Source: Acidimicrobiaceae bacterium
Lineage (GTDB): Bacteria; Actinomycetota; Acidimicrobiia; Acidimicrobiales; RAAP-2
Length of the DNA stretch: 64,000 bases
Reading direction: 5' to 3'
Assembly: GCA_003151235.1 (NCBI GenBank)
Contig: PLWZ01000057.1
Coordinates: 99,915-163,914 of the forward strand
The notes beneath the pieces were generated by a model. That model saw only the letters and a list, made by a program, of their open reading frames with translations. It was not told where the DNA came from and made no database searches. Positions 1 to 7,781 of this stretch are shown here, one piece after another (the first letter of the stretch is position 1; every line of letters starts with the position of its first letter). A program made the translations under genes and the position numbers.

Positions 1-220
1 GCTCATCGACGTCGACGGTGAGCAGGCGACCAGTGAGAGCTACATCACCGCGTGCGTTCGGGCCGACGGCACCGACATCGTCGTGCGCGGTCGCTACTCG
101 GATACCTGGTCTCGTCGAGCCGGCGAGTGGCGCATCGACGATCGCCGCTACCGCCACGACATCGTGCAGATGTTTCCGGTGGCCGACCAGCTTCTCCCGG
201 TGACCGACGCACCGGGCTGA
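1..220 (+). CDS. SnoaL-like/NTF2-fold protein, C-terminal fragment
   Basis: Only the 3' end is present: 72 codons run in frame from base 2 to the TGA at 218-220, and the start lies before the window. The visible part reads like the closing beta strands of a SnoaL/NTF2-like cone fold (DGTDIVVRGRYSDTW, a short turn, then GEWRIDDRRYRHDIVQ). That ending is common in actinobacterial SnoaL-like proteins, which bind small hydrophobic ligands or act as cyclases or isomerases. No catalytic residue can be assigned from this piece. It converges with the oxidoreductase gene 18 bases downstream. The family call rests on pattern alone. Confidence 0.5.
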   Translation, partial: LIDVDGEQATSESYITACVRADGTDIVVRGRYSDTWSRRAGEWRIDDRRYRHDIVQMFPVADQLLPVTDAPG

Positions 221-238
221 CGGCGTCTGCAGACCGGA

Positions 239-1210
239 TCACTTGAAGGCCGGCAGCACCTCGTTTTCGAAGAGGTGCAGGCTCGACCAGGCCAAATCGA
301 TCGGCATACCCCCGCAAAGCGGATGAAACATCGCGTAGGGGAACGGCGCGGCCTTCTGCTCCTCCACGAACTGCTCGGGAGCGAGCACCCGGTACTGGCC
401 GGTGGTCCGCAGCTCGTCGACATCCTCGACGTTGTGAAAGGGGCTGGCGATGTCGTCTTGGGCCTGCCACATTCCGTAGGCGTTGGTCTCGTGAAGGAAG
501 AACGGTGCCATCTGCTCCCAACCCTTGTCGGGGTCCTCGGCTAGCGCCACGACCTGATTGGCGCCGATCGGGCTCGGACCGGGGTCCGGCCGGCCCAGCT
601 TCTGCACCGCGTCGCGATAGAACGTCCACACCTCGGGAATGGACGGGATGAATCCGTCGGCGATGCGAGCGGCTCGTTCCGCAGCCGGCCGGCTGCTCCC
701 GCCGAGAATGATGGAGGGACCGCCCGACCGGAACGGCGCCGGCGTGATGTGCACGGTGCGGCCGTGGTACTCGAACGGCTGGCCCGAAAAGGCCGCCCGC
801 AAGACGGCCACGGCCTCGGTCACCCGCCGACCACGCTCCTTCATGGGCACATCGAACATCGCGAACTCTTCGTGCACGTAACCACCGGCCACGATGAGGT
901 CGACCCGACCCCGGCTCAGGTTGTCGAGCACGATCAGGTCCTCGGCCAAACGAAGCGGGTCGTGGAACGGGGCGATCAGTGCAGCGATGATGAAGCGGAC
1001 GTTCGACGTACGGGCCGCCATGGCGGCGAGCATCGGGATGGGGCTCGGGAGATAGCCGTCCGGAGAACCATGATGCTCGGAGACCCCGATGGTGGAGCAG
1101 CCCAAGGCGTCGGCCCACTCCACCATGTCGAGGGCGGCGGCATAGCGGTCGGCCATGGTCGTTTCCGCGATGTCCGGGTTGCGAAAGTCAAAGCGGAATC
1201 CGAAGTGCAT
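239..1210 (-). CDS. LLM-class flavin/F420-dependent oxidoreductase
   Basis: A 323-residue protein of the bacterial luciferase-like (LLM) superfamily, TIM-barrel enzymes using FMN or coenzyme F420. The N-terminal strand MHFGFRFDFRNPD, the segment STIGVSEHHGSPDGYLPSPIPMLAA, and RFIIAALIAPFHDPLRLAEDL followed by LDNLSRGRVDLIVAGGY are family hallmarks. The E-H-H in the second block matches the position seen in alkanal-monooxygenase-like members. Length is normal for the family and it starts at an ATG. It lies 47 bases downstream of an SDR gene on the same strand, so the two are probably co-transcribed. Substrate unknown; in actinobacteria such pairs often act on lipids or xenobiotics, which is inference here. 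Confidence 0.88.
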   Translation of the reverse strand: MHFGFRFDFRNPDIAETTMADRYAAALDMVEWADALGCSTIGVSEHHGSPDGYLPSPIPMLAAMAARTSNVRFIIAALIAPFHDPLRLAEDLIVLDNLSRGRVDLIVAGGYVHEEFAMFDVPMKERGRRVTEAVAVLRAAFSGQPFEYHGRTVHITPAPFRSGGPSIILGGSSRPAAERAARIADGFIPSIPEVWTFYRDAVQKLGRPDPGPSPIGANQVVALAEDPDKGWEQMAPFFLHETNAYGMWQAQDDIASPFHNVEDVDELRTTGQYRVLAPEQFVEEQKAAPFPYAMFHPLCGGMPIDLAWSSLHLFENEVLPAFK

Positions 1211-1257
1211 GACCGGAGCCTAAACGGGGTCGTCCGGTGCGTTCCTCCAGGAGGGAC

Positions 1258-2022
1258 TCATTCGTGCAGCGACGCCGAGCCGCGGGTCATGAGCTCGACC
1301 GACTGGCGGCGAGGCAGCCCGCTGAACGGTGTGGGATCGGGGGGGAACGTCGGACCCTCGGCCAAGTGATCGAGCATGTCGCGGGCCACGTCGTCGGGGT
1401 CGGCCATACCCTCGACCTCTCGGCCGTTCAGCACCCGGCGGAACGCGGGCGTATCGGTCCGGCCCAGGATCATGGCCAGCACGTCGACGCCCTTCGGTCC
1501 GAGTTCCGCCCACAGCGACTCCGCGAGCACGAGGTTGAATGCCTTTGACGCGCCGTAGACCGCGAGGTGCGATCCACCCGCCCAGGCCGCACCTGACGTG
1601 ACAAGGACGATCCCGCCGTGGCCTCGCTCTAGCATCGACCCGCCGAAGTGGTGCGCCACGCCGACCACCGTGGCGCAGTTGCGGGTGACCATCCCCTGCC
1701 ATACGTCGACTGGCTTGTCGATGAATTGGGACATGTTCGGGTCGGCGCCAGCGTTGTAGACGACGAGACCGATCTCGAGGTCCGCCACCGCGTTGGCCAG
1801 CGCGGCGGTTGCGTCCGCTTCGCTGAGGTCGAGTACGACGGTCCTCGTCTCTCCGGCGACCGTCGCCGCGACCTCGTCGAGCGCCCCTTGGCGTCGGGCC
1901 AGGAGCACGACCTTCACGCCCCGCTCTCCGAGCAGGCGGGCGACCGACGCCCCGACCCCCTCGGACGCACCGAGGACCACAGCCCACGGCCCATAGCGTT
2001 CGGCAAAGTCCATGGGCGGCAT
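1258..2022 (-). CDS. SDR family NAD(P)-dependent oxidoreductase
   Basis: A classical short-chain dehydrogenase/reductase of 254 residues, normal for the family. The nucleotide-binding glycine motif is GASEGVG near residues 19-25, followed by the LLAR strand end, the NAG motif (VVYNAGAD), and the catalytic set S143 (LVTSGAAW), Y156 and K160 (VYGASKAF). A second ATG at 2011-2013, three codons in, would give a start (MDFAERYGPW) more like relatives; neither start has a clear Shine-Dalgarno. It precedes the luciferase-like oxidoreductase on the same strand. The glycine motif has GASEG where many relatives have GASSG; this is a tolerated variant. Substrate unknown. Confidence 0.88.
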   Translation of the reverse strand: MPPMDFAERYGPWAVVLGASEGVGASVARLLGERGVKVVLLARRQGALDEVAATVAGETRTVVLDLSEADATAALANAVADLEIGLVVYNAGADPNMSQFIDKPVDVWQGMVTRNCATVVGVAHHFGGSMLERGHGGIVLVTSGAAWAGGSHLAVYGASKAFNLVLAESLWAELGPKGVDVLAMILGRTDTPAFRRVLNGREVEGMADPDDVARDMLDHLAEGPTFPPDPTPFSGLPRRQSVELMTRGSASLHE

Positions 2023-2349
2023 GCTAGGTGGAGTTCCGGGCGGCGTTCCTACCCCGTTCAGTCTCTCCGTTCGGTGAGTTGCGCGACTCAGCAGCCCGGC
2101 AATCCGGCCAGACGAGGCGAGGTTTTCGGAGTTGTTTCATGCCTTGCCATGACTCAGGGGCGGCATGCAAAGCGGTCCCCACCTGCGGGGTCATGGACCG
2201 GTGTGGTGCTGCCACGAGGCCGATACGCCGGTTCGCCACCTTGGCCGTGGTCGGAAGGTCAGCGAGACTCTGTCCTGGGCACCCGAGCCAAATGGGCAAG
2301 GCATGGAGGGGTTGGACGTGGGCGAGGCCGGACCTGGCGGTGCCCCACG
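2023..2349. other. Intergenic stretch between divergent SDR and permease genes
   Basis: This 327-base stretch holds no convincing gene. The reading frames across it have atypical composition and no family resemblance. It should carry the promoters for the leftward SDR gene and the rightward permease. A small inverted repeat (CCCC-ACCTG-CGGGG) sits at about 2177-2190. The permease frame stays open through the whole stretch, with in-frame GTG codons at 2203 and 2206, so its true start could lie here. Confidence 0.5.
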
Positions 2350-4866
2350 ATAGACAGCCAGGTTCTCCGGGTTACCAGGTTCCGCTTCGGGGCCACCTTC
2401 GCCCGACGCCGTGTCGGCTACCTCGCGCTCGTAGTGCTCGTGGGCCTGCTGGGCGGTTTGGCGATGGGCTCCGTCGCGGCAGCGCGGCGCACGCAGTCCT
2501 CGTTTCCCCAATACATAGCAAGCACTGATCCGTTCGAGCTTTCGGGCGTCACCGGGCAGTTCATCCCGGGCCTCTTCAAGGTTGGGTACGACCCCGCCGT
2601 CATCTCGAAGATCGCCCACCTCCCGCACGTCACCGGGGTCGGCAGCATTGTCGGGCTCGACGCCGTTCCCATCGAGCCGAACGGCACGGTTAAGAATCTC
2701 GGTGTCGCCGCCAGCATGACCTTCGTCGGCACCCTGCAGTCGAGCTACAGCAGCAAAGGGAAGGGGGTGACGATGGTATCGGGTCGGCTACCGCCCGCGA
2801 GCTCGGTGCACTCGTTCCTCGCCGACGAGGCGGCCGTGCACAAGCTTCACCTGCACATGGGAGCATCGGTCACCTTCGGCGTCTTCACCAACGCCCAAAC
2901 CCAGCTCCCCGGCATCGGCACCCCGGCGGTTCAGCCGGTTGGTCGTATCACGGCCACCCTGGTCGGGATCATCACGACCCCCGAACACGTCGTCGAGGAC
3001 GACGTCGACGCGTCGACCGGCAACATCGTCTTCACTCCGGCGATCACCAGTCGGTTCCTCACGTGCTGCACCGACTTCACGCAGACAAGTATCGAAGTGA
3101 ACGGCGGGAGTTCGACCGTCGCCAAGGTCGGTCAAGAGGCTTTCAAGCTGGTTTCCCCCGCGGGTTCACCGTTCACGGGAACGTCGGCGACCGTCGCCAA
3201 GGCTGAGCGGGCGATCAAGCCCGAATCGATCGCGGTGGGAACGTTCGGTGCGATCGTCGCATTGGCCGCCCTCCTCATCGGGGGTCAGCTCATCGGACGA
3301 CAACTACGTCTCGGTGCCGGCGACGCGGCCACGATGCGGGCACTCGGTGCCGATCCGGCGATGACGGCCGCCGACGGGCTGCTCGGGATCATCGCTGCGA
3401 TCGTTGTGGGCACGCTGTTGGCGGTGGTCGTGGCCGTCGCTCTCTCACCATTGGCCCCTCTCGGGCCGGTGCGTCCCTACTACCCAACACCCGGCATCTC
3501 ATTCGATTGGACTGTGCTCGGTTGCGGCATGGCCATCCTGGTCCTGGTCCTCGCTGGGGTGTCGTTCGCCCTCGCATACCGGTACTCGCCGCGCCGGGTG
3601 GCCCAGCGTTCGGAACGAGTCGTCGAGAACAGTTCCCGGCTCGTGCCGGCCGTTTCGGCCCGACTTCCGGCCCCCGCCCTGGTCGGTGTGCGGTTCGCCG
3701 TCGAGCCCGGTCTCGGGTCCGATCCGGTTCCGGTTCGATCGGTGATCCTCGGTTCAGTTCTCGCGCTCGTCATCGTGACGGCCACCACCATCTTCGGGGC
3801 CAGCCTCAACTCGCTGGTGTCTCATCCGAATCTGTACGGGTGGAACTGGAACTACGAACTCGCCTCGGAGTTCGGGAGCGGCAATATCCCGCAAACCCAG
3901 GTGGCGGCGCTCTTGAAGCGTGACACGGACGTCGCGACATGGAGCGGCGCCTACTTCGAGATCCCGAAGATCGACGGCCAGGTGGTCCCGATCATCGGCG
4001 AGCGCCCCGGAACCTCGGTCGCCCCCCCGATCCTGACGGGAAACGGGCTCGACGGCCCTCATCAGATTGTGCTCGGGGCGGTCACCCTGGCCAGCCTCCA
4101 CAAGCACCTCGGCGACACGGTGACGCTGCAGAGCTCGGCTCCGGGCAACCCGCCCCCGCAGACGCTCCGCATCGTCGGAACGGCCACGATGCCAACGATC
4201 GGGCAGGGCACCTCGCTCCACCTCGAGATGGGTACTGGTGCAGTGATCCCGTCGGAGGTCATCCCGGCGATACTGCGATCCGCCGGCGTCGAGGGATCGC
4301 CGTCGGGTCCCGATGCGATCTTTGTGCGCCTGAAAGCCGGTGTGAATCCGGCTACGGCCTTGCCACAGCTGAGACGAATCGCCGCGGCGACGGCGAACTC
4401 GGACAACGACGGCGTCGTGGTCGATGCGGTGCAACACCCAGCCGAGATCGTGAACTACAAGGCGTTGGGCGCGATCCCGGCAATTTTGGGGATCGCTCTG
4501 GCCTTGGGCACCGTGGTGGGGCTGGGGCTGACCCTGCTCGCGTCGGTCCGCCGACGGCGCCGTGACCTGGCCCTGCTGAAGACCCTGGGCTTCACCCAAG
4601 GGCAGTTGGGTGCGGTCGTGGCTTGCCAGGCCACGGTGGCGGTGACCCTCGGCGCACTGGTTGGCGTGCCGCTCGGGATCGTGGCCGGCCGCTACCTGTG
4701 GAACCTCTTCGCCAATGAGATCCATGCCGTGCCCGCACCCACCGTCTCCGCTCTGGCCATCGTGCTCATCACATTGGGCGCGCTCGTGCTCGCCAACCTG
4801 GTTTCCCTGATCCCGGGGCGAATCGCCGCCCGGACGTCGATCGGGACGATGCTGCTGGCCGACTGA
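2350..4866 (+). CDS. FtsX-like (ABC3-type) permease, start codon unresolved
   Basis: A large membrane permease of the FtsX/MacB-like ABC3 family, about 838 residues from 2350. It has an N-terminal membrane helix (YLALVVLVGLLGGLAMGSVAAARR), a large extracytoplasmic region, a first FtsX block near AVGTFGAIVALAALLIGGQLIGRQ, and a second C-terminal FtsX block with the LASVRRRRRDLALLKTLGF coupling segment and closing helices. It is clearly paralogous to the permease at 29065-31566, whose N-terminus aligns with the codons just after 2350. At that point there is no ATG, GTG or TTG. The aligned position is ATA (2350-2352), GTG occurs at 2203/2206, and the next ATG (2464) lies inside the first helix. 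It may use a rare or distant start, or have lost it. No ATPase gene is adjacent. Confidence 0.75.
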   Translation: MDSQVLRVTRFRFGATFARRRVGYLALVVLVGLLGGLAMGSVAAARRTQSSFPQYIASTDPFELSGVTGQFIPGLFKVGYDPAVISKIAHLPHVTGVGSIVGLDAVPIEPNGTVKNLGVAASMTFVGTLQSSYSSKGKGVTMVSGRLPPASSVHSFLADEAAVHKLHLHMGASVTFGVFTNAQTQLPGIGTPAVQPVGRITATLVGIITTPEHVVEDDVDASTGNIVFTPAITSRFLTCCTDFTQTSIEVNGGSSTVAKVGQEAFKLVSPAGSPFTGTSATVAKAERAIKPESIAVGTFGAIVALAALLIGGQLIGRQLRLGAGDAATMRALGADPAMTAADGLLGIIAAIVVGTLLAVVVAVALSPLAPLGPVRPYYPTPGISFDWTVLGCGMAILVLVLAGVSFALAYRYSPRRVAQRSERVVENSSRLVPAVSARLPAPALVGVRFAVEPGLGSDPVPVRSVILGSVLALVIVTATTIFGASLNSLVSHPNLYGWNWNYELASEFGSGNIPQTQVAALLKRDTDVATWSGAYFEIPKIDGQVVPIIGERPGTSVAPPILTGNGLDGPHQIVLGAVTLASLHKHLGDTVTLQSSAPGNPPPQTLRIVGTATMPTIGQGTSLHLEMGTGAVIPSEVIPAILRSAGVEGSPSGPDAIFVRLKAGVNPATALPQLRRIAAATANSDNDGVVVDAVQHPAEIVNYKALGAIPAILGIALALGTVVGLGLTLLASVRRRRRDLALLKTLGFTQGQLGAVVACQATVAVTLGALVGVPLGIVAGRYLWNLFANEIHAVPAPTVSALAIVLITLGALVLANLVSLIPGRIAARTSIGTMLLAD

Positions 4867-4947
4867 CCGGAGCTCGCCGGGATTTCGGATCGAGTCCCGC
4901 CTGGCTCAGGGAGCCGAGAAGGATCACCCGACGCCGGACCGGGCACA

Positions 4948-4976
4948 GCCGGGCCAAACCCGGCGCCTGGCCCGGC
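4948..4976 (+). terminator. Possible hairpin terminator after the FtsX-like permease
   Basis: A perfect 9-base inverted repeat (GCCGGGCCA at 4948-4956, TGGCCCGGC at 4968-4976) with an 11-base loop lies 82 bases past the permease stop. There is no T-run, which is common for actinobacterial terminator-like hairpins. The function is inferred from position only. Confidence 0.4.
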
Positions 4977-5069
4977 ACGCTCGACCGTCGAACCGCGGCA
5001 TCACCGTGTTCCGAGACAGCACGTTGAATCCGGCACCAATTCGCCGGCAGGCCTTGTAAGAGCCGACAT

Positions 5070-5096
5070 AAAGTGATATCTGTTAGATATCACTTT
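5070..5096. promoter_or_regulatory. Palindromic operator in front of the SPFH-RHH operon
   Basis: Two perfect 11-base arms, AAAGTGATATC (5070-5080) and GATATCACTTT (5086-5096), flank the spacer TGTTA. Each arm contains the hexamer GATATC, itself a palindrome, at 5075-5080 and 5086-5091, so the hexamers sit 11 bases (one helical turn) apart. Ribbon-helix-helix dimers typically bind such arrays side by side. The site ends 24 bases before the SPFH ATG, where it could block the promoter. The small RHH protein encoded by the second gene of the operon is the obvious candidate binder; this is inference. Confidence 0.7.
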
Positions 5097-5120
5097 TGTA
5101 CAGGTCGCAAGGGAGAGATC

Positions 5121-6038
5121 ATGAGTGAGCCCGTTCAGCCATACAGCGCCCCCGAGGCGACTCCGGTCGGGCACTCGGGAACCCGCGTCGAGATCCACGA
5201 GCGGGAAGCGTGGGCCATCAACGGCTGGCTCGGCGTCCTGCTCGTTGTCATCGCCATCGCCGGATGCGTCCTGCTCGCCCACAGTTCGATAAAGGCCCTC
5301 ATCACGGTGCCGATCCTGGTGGCCGTGGTCGTCTTGGGCTCGCTCGTCATCGTGCAGCCGGGCCACACCAAGGTCGTGCGGTTCTTCGGCAGTTACGTCG
5401 GCACCCTGCGTCGTACCGGCCTTTGGTGGATCCTGCCCCTCAGCGACCGCAAGAGCGTGAGCATTCGGGTCAGGAACTTCGAGACCAGCCACCTCAAGGT
5501 CAACGACGCCGACGGCAATCCCGTGGAGATCGCCTCCATCGTGGTTTGGCAGGTCGCCGACACTTCGCGTGCTCTGTACGCCGTCGATGACTATCTCAAC
5601 TTTGTGCGGGTACAGGCCGAGTCGGCTCTGCGGCATGTTGCGACCACCCATCCCTACGACGACCCCACAGACACGGGTGTCTCGCTGCGCGGCTCGACCG
5701 ACGTCGTTGCCGGCGAGCTCGCCGAGGAGATGGCCCAGCGGGTCGTCATCGCCGGAATTGAGATCGTCGAGGTGCGAATCAGCCACCTTGCCTATGCGCC
5801 CGAGATCGCACAGGCCATGCTGCGCCGGCAGCAAGCCAGCGCCGTTGTCGCCGCCCGCTCCCGCATCGTCGACGGCGCCGTCGGAATGGTGGAAATGGCG
5901 CTCGATCGGCTGAGTGAGCGTGGCATCGTCGACCTCGACGAGGAACGCAAGGCCGCGATGGTGAGCAACCTGATGGTCGTGCTCTGTGGAGATCAGCCAG
6001 CTTCGCCGGTCGTCAACACCGGGACGCTCTACTCGTAA
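5121..6038 (+). CDS. SPFH/Band 7 domain membrane protein
   Basis: A 305-residue member of the SPFH (stomatin/prohibitin/flotillin/HflK) superfamily, which forms ring-like scaffolds on membranes. Two hydrophobic segments (about residues 36-54 and 60-78) precede the Band 7 domain, which begins [30 protein letters not shown] and continues through a long helical part ([13 protein letters not shown], then [25 protein letters not shown]). The ATG at 5121 is preceded by AAGGGAG at good spacing, so it is preferred over an in-frame start at 5073, which would lie inside the operator palindrome. It is the first gene of an operon with a ribbon-helix-helix protein three bases downstream. Its exact role is unknown. 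Confidence 0.9.
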   Translation: MSEPVQPYSAPEATPVGHSGTRVEIHEREAWAINGWLGVLLVVIAIAGCVLLAHSSIKALITVPILVAVVVLGSLVIVQPGHTKVVRFFGSYVGTLRRTGLWWILPLSDRKSVSIRVRNFETSHLKVNDADGNPVEIASIVVWQVADTSRALYAVDDYLNFVRVQAESALRHVATTHPYDDPTDTGVSLRGSTDVVAGELAEEMAQRVVIAGIEIVEVRISHLAYAPEIAQAMLRRQQASAVVAARSRIVDGAVGMVEMALDRLSERGIVDLDEERKAAMVSNLMVVLCGDQPASPVVNTGTLYS

Positions 6039-6041
6039 GCG

Positions 6042-6236
6042 GTGAGCGATCGCAAGCAGGTTCTGCTGCGAATTGATCCAACCGTGCATGACGCCTTGGC
6101 CCAGTGGGCGGGTGATGAGTTCCGCAGCCTGAATGCCCATATCGAGATGCTCCTGCGCCGAGCTCTCGACGACGCGGGGCGAATGCCCAAGAAGGCCAAA
6201 CCCTTGCCTAAGCGCGGTCGGCCATCGGGTTCTTGA
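6042..6236 (+). CDS. Ribbon-helix-helix (Arc-like) DNA-binding protein
   Basis: A 64-residue basic protein starting with GTG. KQVLLRIDPTVHDALAQWAGDEFRSLNAHIEMLLRRALDDAG is the typical ribbon-helix-helix layout: a short beta strand (QVLLRI), helix one, and helix two beginning with SLNAHIEMLLRRAL. A lysine/proline-rich tail (KKAKPLPKRGRPSGS) follows. Only three bases separate it from the SPFH stop codon, so translation is probably coupled. Proteins of this size and fold bind short repeated operators as dimers and commonly autoregulate; the GATATC palindrome upstream of the operon is the natural target (inference). Confidence 0.85.
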   Translation: MSDRKQVLLRIDPTVHDALAQWAGDEFRSLNAHIEMLLRRALDDAGRMPKKAKPLPKRGRPSGS

Positions 6237-6396
6237 CCTGATCCGAGCAGGCCTCGACACGGACTCCTGATCGAATGGTCGGCGCTCTCGTTGGCATGAG
6301 CGCGTTACGGCTGGGCGATCCGTGTTTGGTCACGCCTCACCGGATGCTGCACCGGTGCCCTAGGCGATGGTGAGAAGGCACCCGTAGGCTGGGATC

Positions 6397-7020
6397 ATGG
6401 GATTGTGGGAAGGACGGCTGCTGCCTCGGGTCATTAACGTCATGTGCGGGACCAAGGAGACTGGCCGGCACCGCAAGGAAGTCGTGGTCGGGCTGCAAGG
6501 CTCCGTTGTCGAAATCGGCTTTGGATCGGGCCTCAACGTCCCGTTCTACCCAGCCGATGTCACGAAGGTCTATGCGGTCGATCCGTCCGAACTTGGTCGC
6601 CGATTGAGCAGGAAAAGGGTCAGCGTGTCACCGACCCCTGTCGAGTACGTGGGCCTTGATGGACAACACATTCCGCTAGGCGATGCCTCGGTCGATGCCG
6701 CGCTCAGCACGTTCACCTTGTGCACCATTCCCGACGTTGGCATGGCCCTGCGAGAGCTGTACCGGGTGGTGCGCCCAGGGGGGACGGTCCACTTTCTCGA
6801 GCACGGTCTCGCACCGGACGCCGATGTCGCCCGCAAGCAACTGCGTTTCAACCGGTTCCAGCAGCGAGTCGCCGGCGGGTGCAACCTGAATCGGCCGATC
6901 GATCGGCTTGTCCGCGAGGCAGGCTTTGAAATCTCGGTCATGAAGAATGACTGGATCAAGGGCCCCAAAGTGCTCAAGGCCTGGAGCTATCTGTACAAGG
7001 GGGTCGCGATCAAACCGTAA
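6397..7020 (+). CDS. Class I SAM-dependent methyltransferase (UbiE/SmtA-like)
   Basis: A 207-residue methyltransferase. Motif I is VVEIGFGSGLNVPFYP (around residues 40-50), an acidic residue ends strand two (YAVDPS), motif II is the LGDASVDAALSTFTLCTIPD region, and LYRVVRPGGTVHFLEHG is the motif III helix-strand. The N-terminus (MGLWEGRLLPRVINVMCG) matches the small class of phospholipid or thiol methyltransferase-like proteins widespread in actinobacteria. It starts at an ATG. A second, unrelated methyltransferase follows 65 bases later. The methyl acceptor is unknown. Confidence 0.87.
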   Translation: MGLWEGRLLPRVINVMCGTKETGRHRKEVVVGLQGSVVEIGFGSGLNVPFYPADVTKVYAVDPSELGRRLSRKRVSVSPTPVEYVGLDGQHIPLGDASVDAALSTFTLCTIPDVGMALRELYRVVRPGGTVHFLEHGLAPDADVARKQLRFNRFQQRVAGGCNLNRPIDRLVREAGFEISVMKNDWIKGPKVLKAWSYLYKGVAIKP

Positions 7021-7085
7021 AGGCCTTCCTCGTATCCGTGCGTGCAATGGATGGGGTGCCTTGCAAAGTGTGAATCAAAGCCTGG

Positions 7086-7643
7086 TTGAATGGATTCGTG
7101 CCCCAGTTCGACGGCCGGGCGTACCAGGCTCGGTTCGATGTGTTGGCCGCAGGGGGGATGGACGTCCACGGTGAGGCGACGCTCGTCCGCTCTTTTCGGC
7201 CGACGACGGTGCTCGATGCGGGATGCGGAACCGGGCGCGTCGCTATCGAACTGGGTCGGCACGGCATCGATGTGCTTGGGGTCGACGCCGATGCGTCCAT
7301 GATCGCCGAAGCGAAGCGTCTGGCTCCTGAGATGGCTTGGGTGCAGGCCGATCTGGCCACGCTCGCCCTCGATCGGCGCTTCGACGTCGTGGTTCTGGCA
7401 GGCAACGTCCCGTTGTTCTGCCCGGTCGCCACGCGCTCGGCACTCGTTGCGAGATGCGCAGCCCACGTGATCTCGGGCGGCACCATGATTGCCGGCTTCG
7501 AGTTGGAGCGTGGCTACGAACTGGACGACTACGACACAGCGTGCGAGACGGCCGGGCTGATGCTCACGGATCGCTGGTCGACATGGGACGGTCAACCGTT
7601 TCACAACGAAAGCAAATACGCGGTCTCGGCCCACCGGAACTGA
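7086..7643 (+). CDS. Class I SAM-dependent methyltransferase
   Basis: A 185-residue methyltransferase domain protein. Motif I is TVLDAGCGTGRVAIELGRHG, strand two ends in VLGVDAD, and motif II is FDVVVLAGNVPLFCP. The apparent start is TTG at 7086, giving MNGFVPQFDGRAYQARFD; an alternative GTG at 7098 keeps the core. The N-terminus (YQARFD...AAGGMDVHGEATLV) is typical of actinobacterial class I methyltransferases of unknown substrate. It is followed by the gene for a secreted protein on the same strand. Motif III is less clear than in its neighbour. Confidence 0.85.
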   Translation: MNGFVPQFDGRAYQARFDVLAAGGMDVHGEATLVRSFRPTTVLDAGCGTGRVAIELGRHGIDVLGVDADASMIAEAKRLAPEMAWVQADLATLALDRRFDVVVLAGNVPLFCPVATRSALVARCAAHVISGGTMIAGFELERGYELDDYDTACETAGLMLTDRWSTWDGQPFHNESKYAVSAHRN

Positions 7644-7781
7644 GGTCCTCGGTGTGGGTCTTGCGTGGGCGAAGCCGGCACTTGGCCACTCCGGTCGGCA
7701 TCATTGTGGCTTGATCGGGGTTCCATCCCAGCCGCATCGTTAGGATCCCAACGGCGGGTGTTCGACGCGAGGGGGGTTCAG

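Noticed and set aside
2024..2299. A 91-codon reverse frame upstream of the SDR gene
   Set aside because: No ribosome site, no recognisable family, unusual composition; the region is better read as intergenic.
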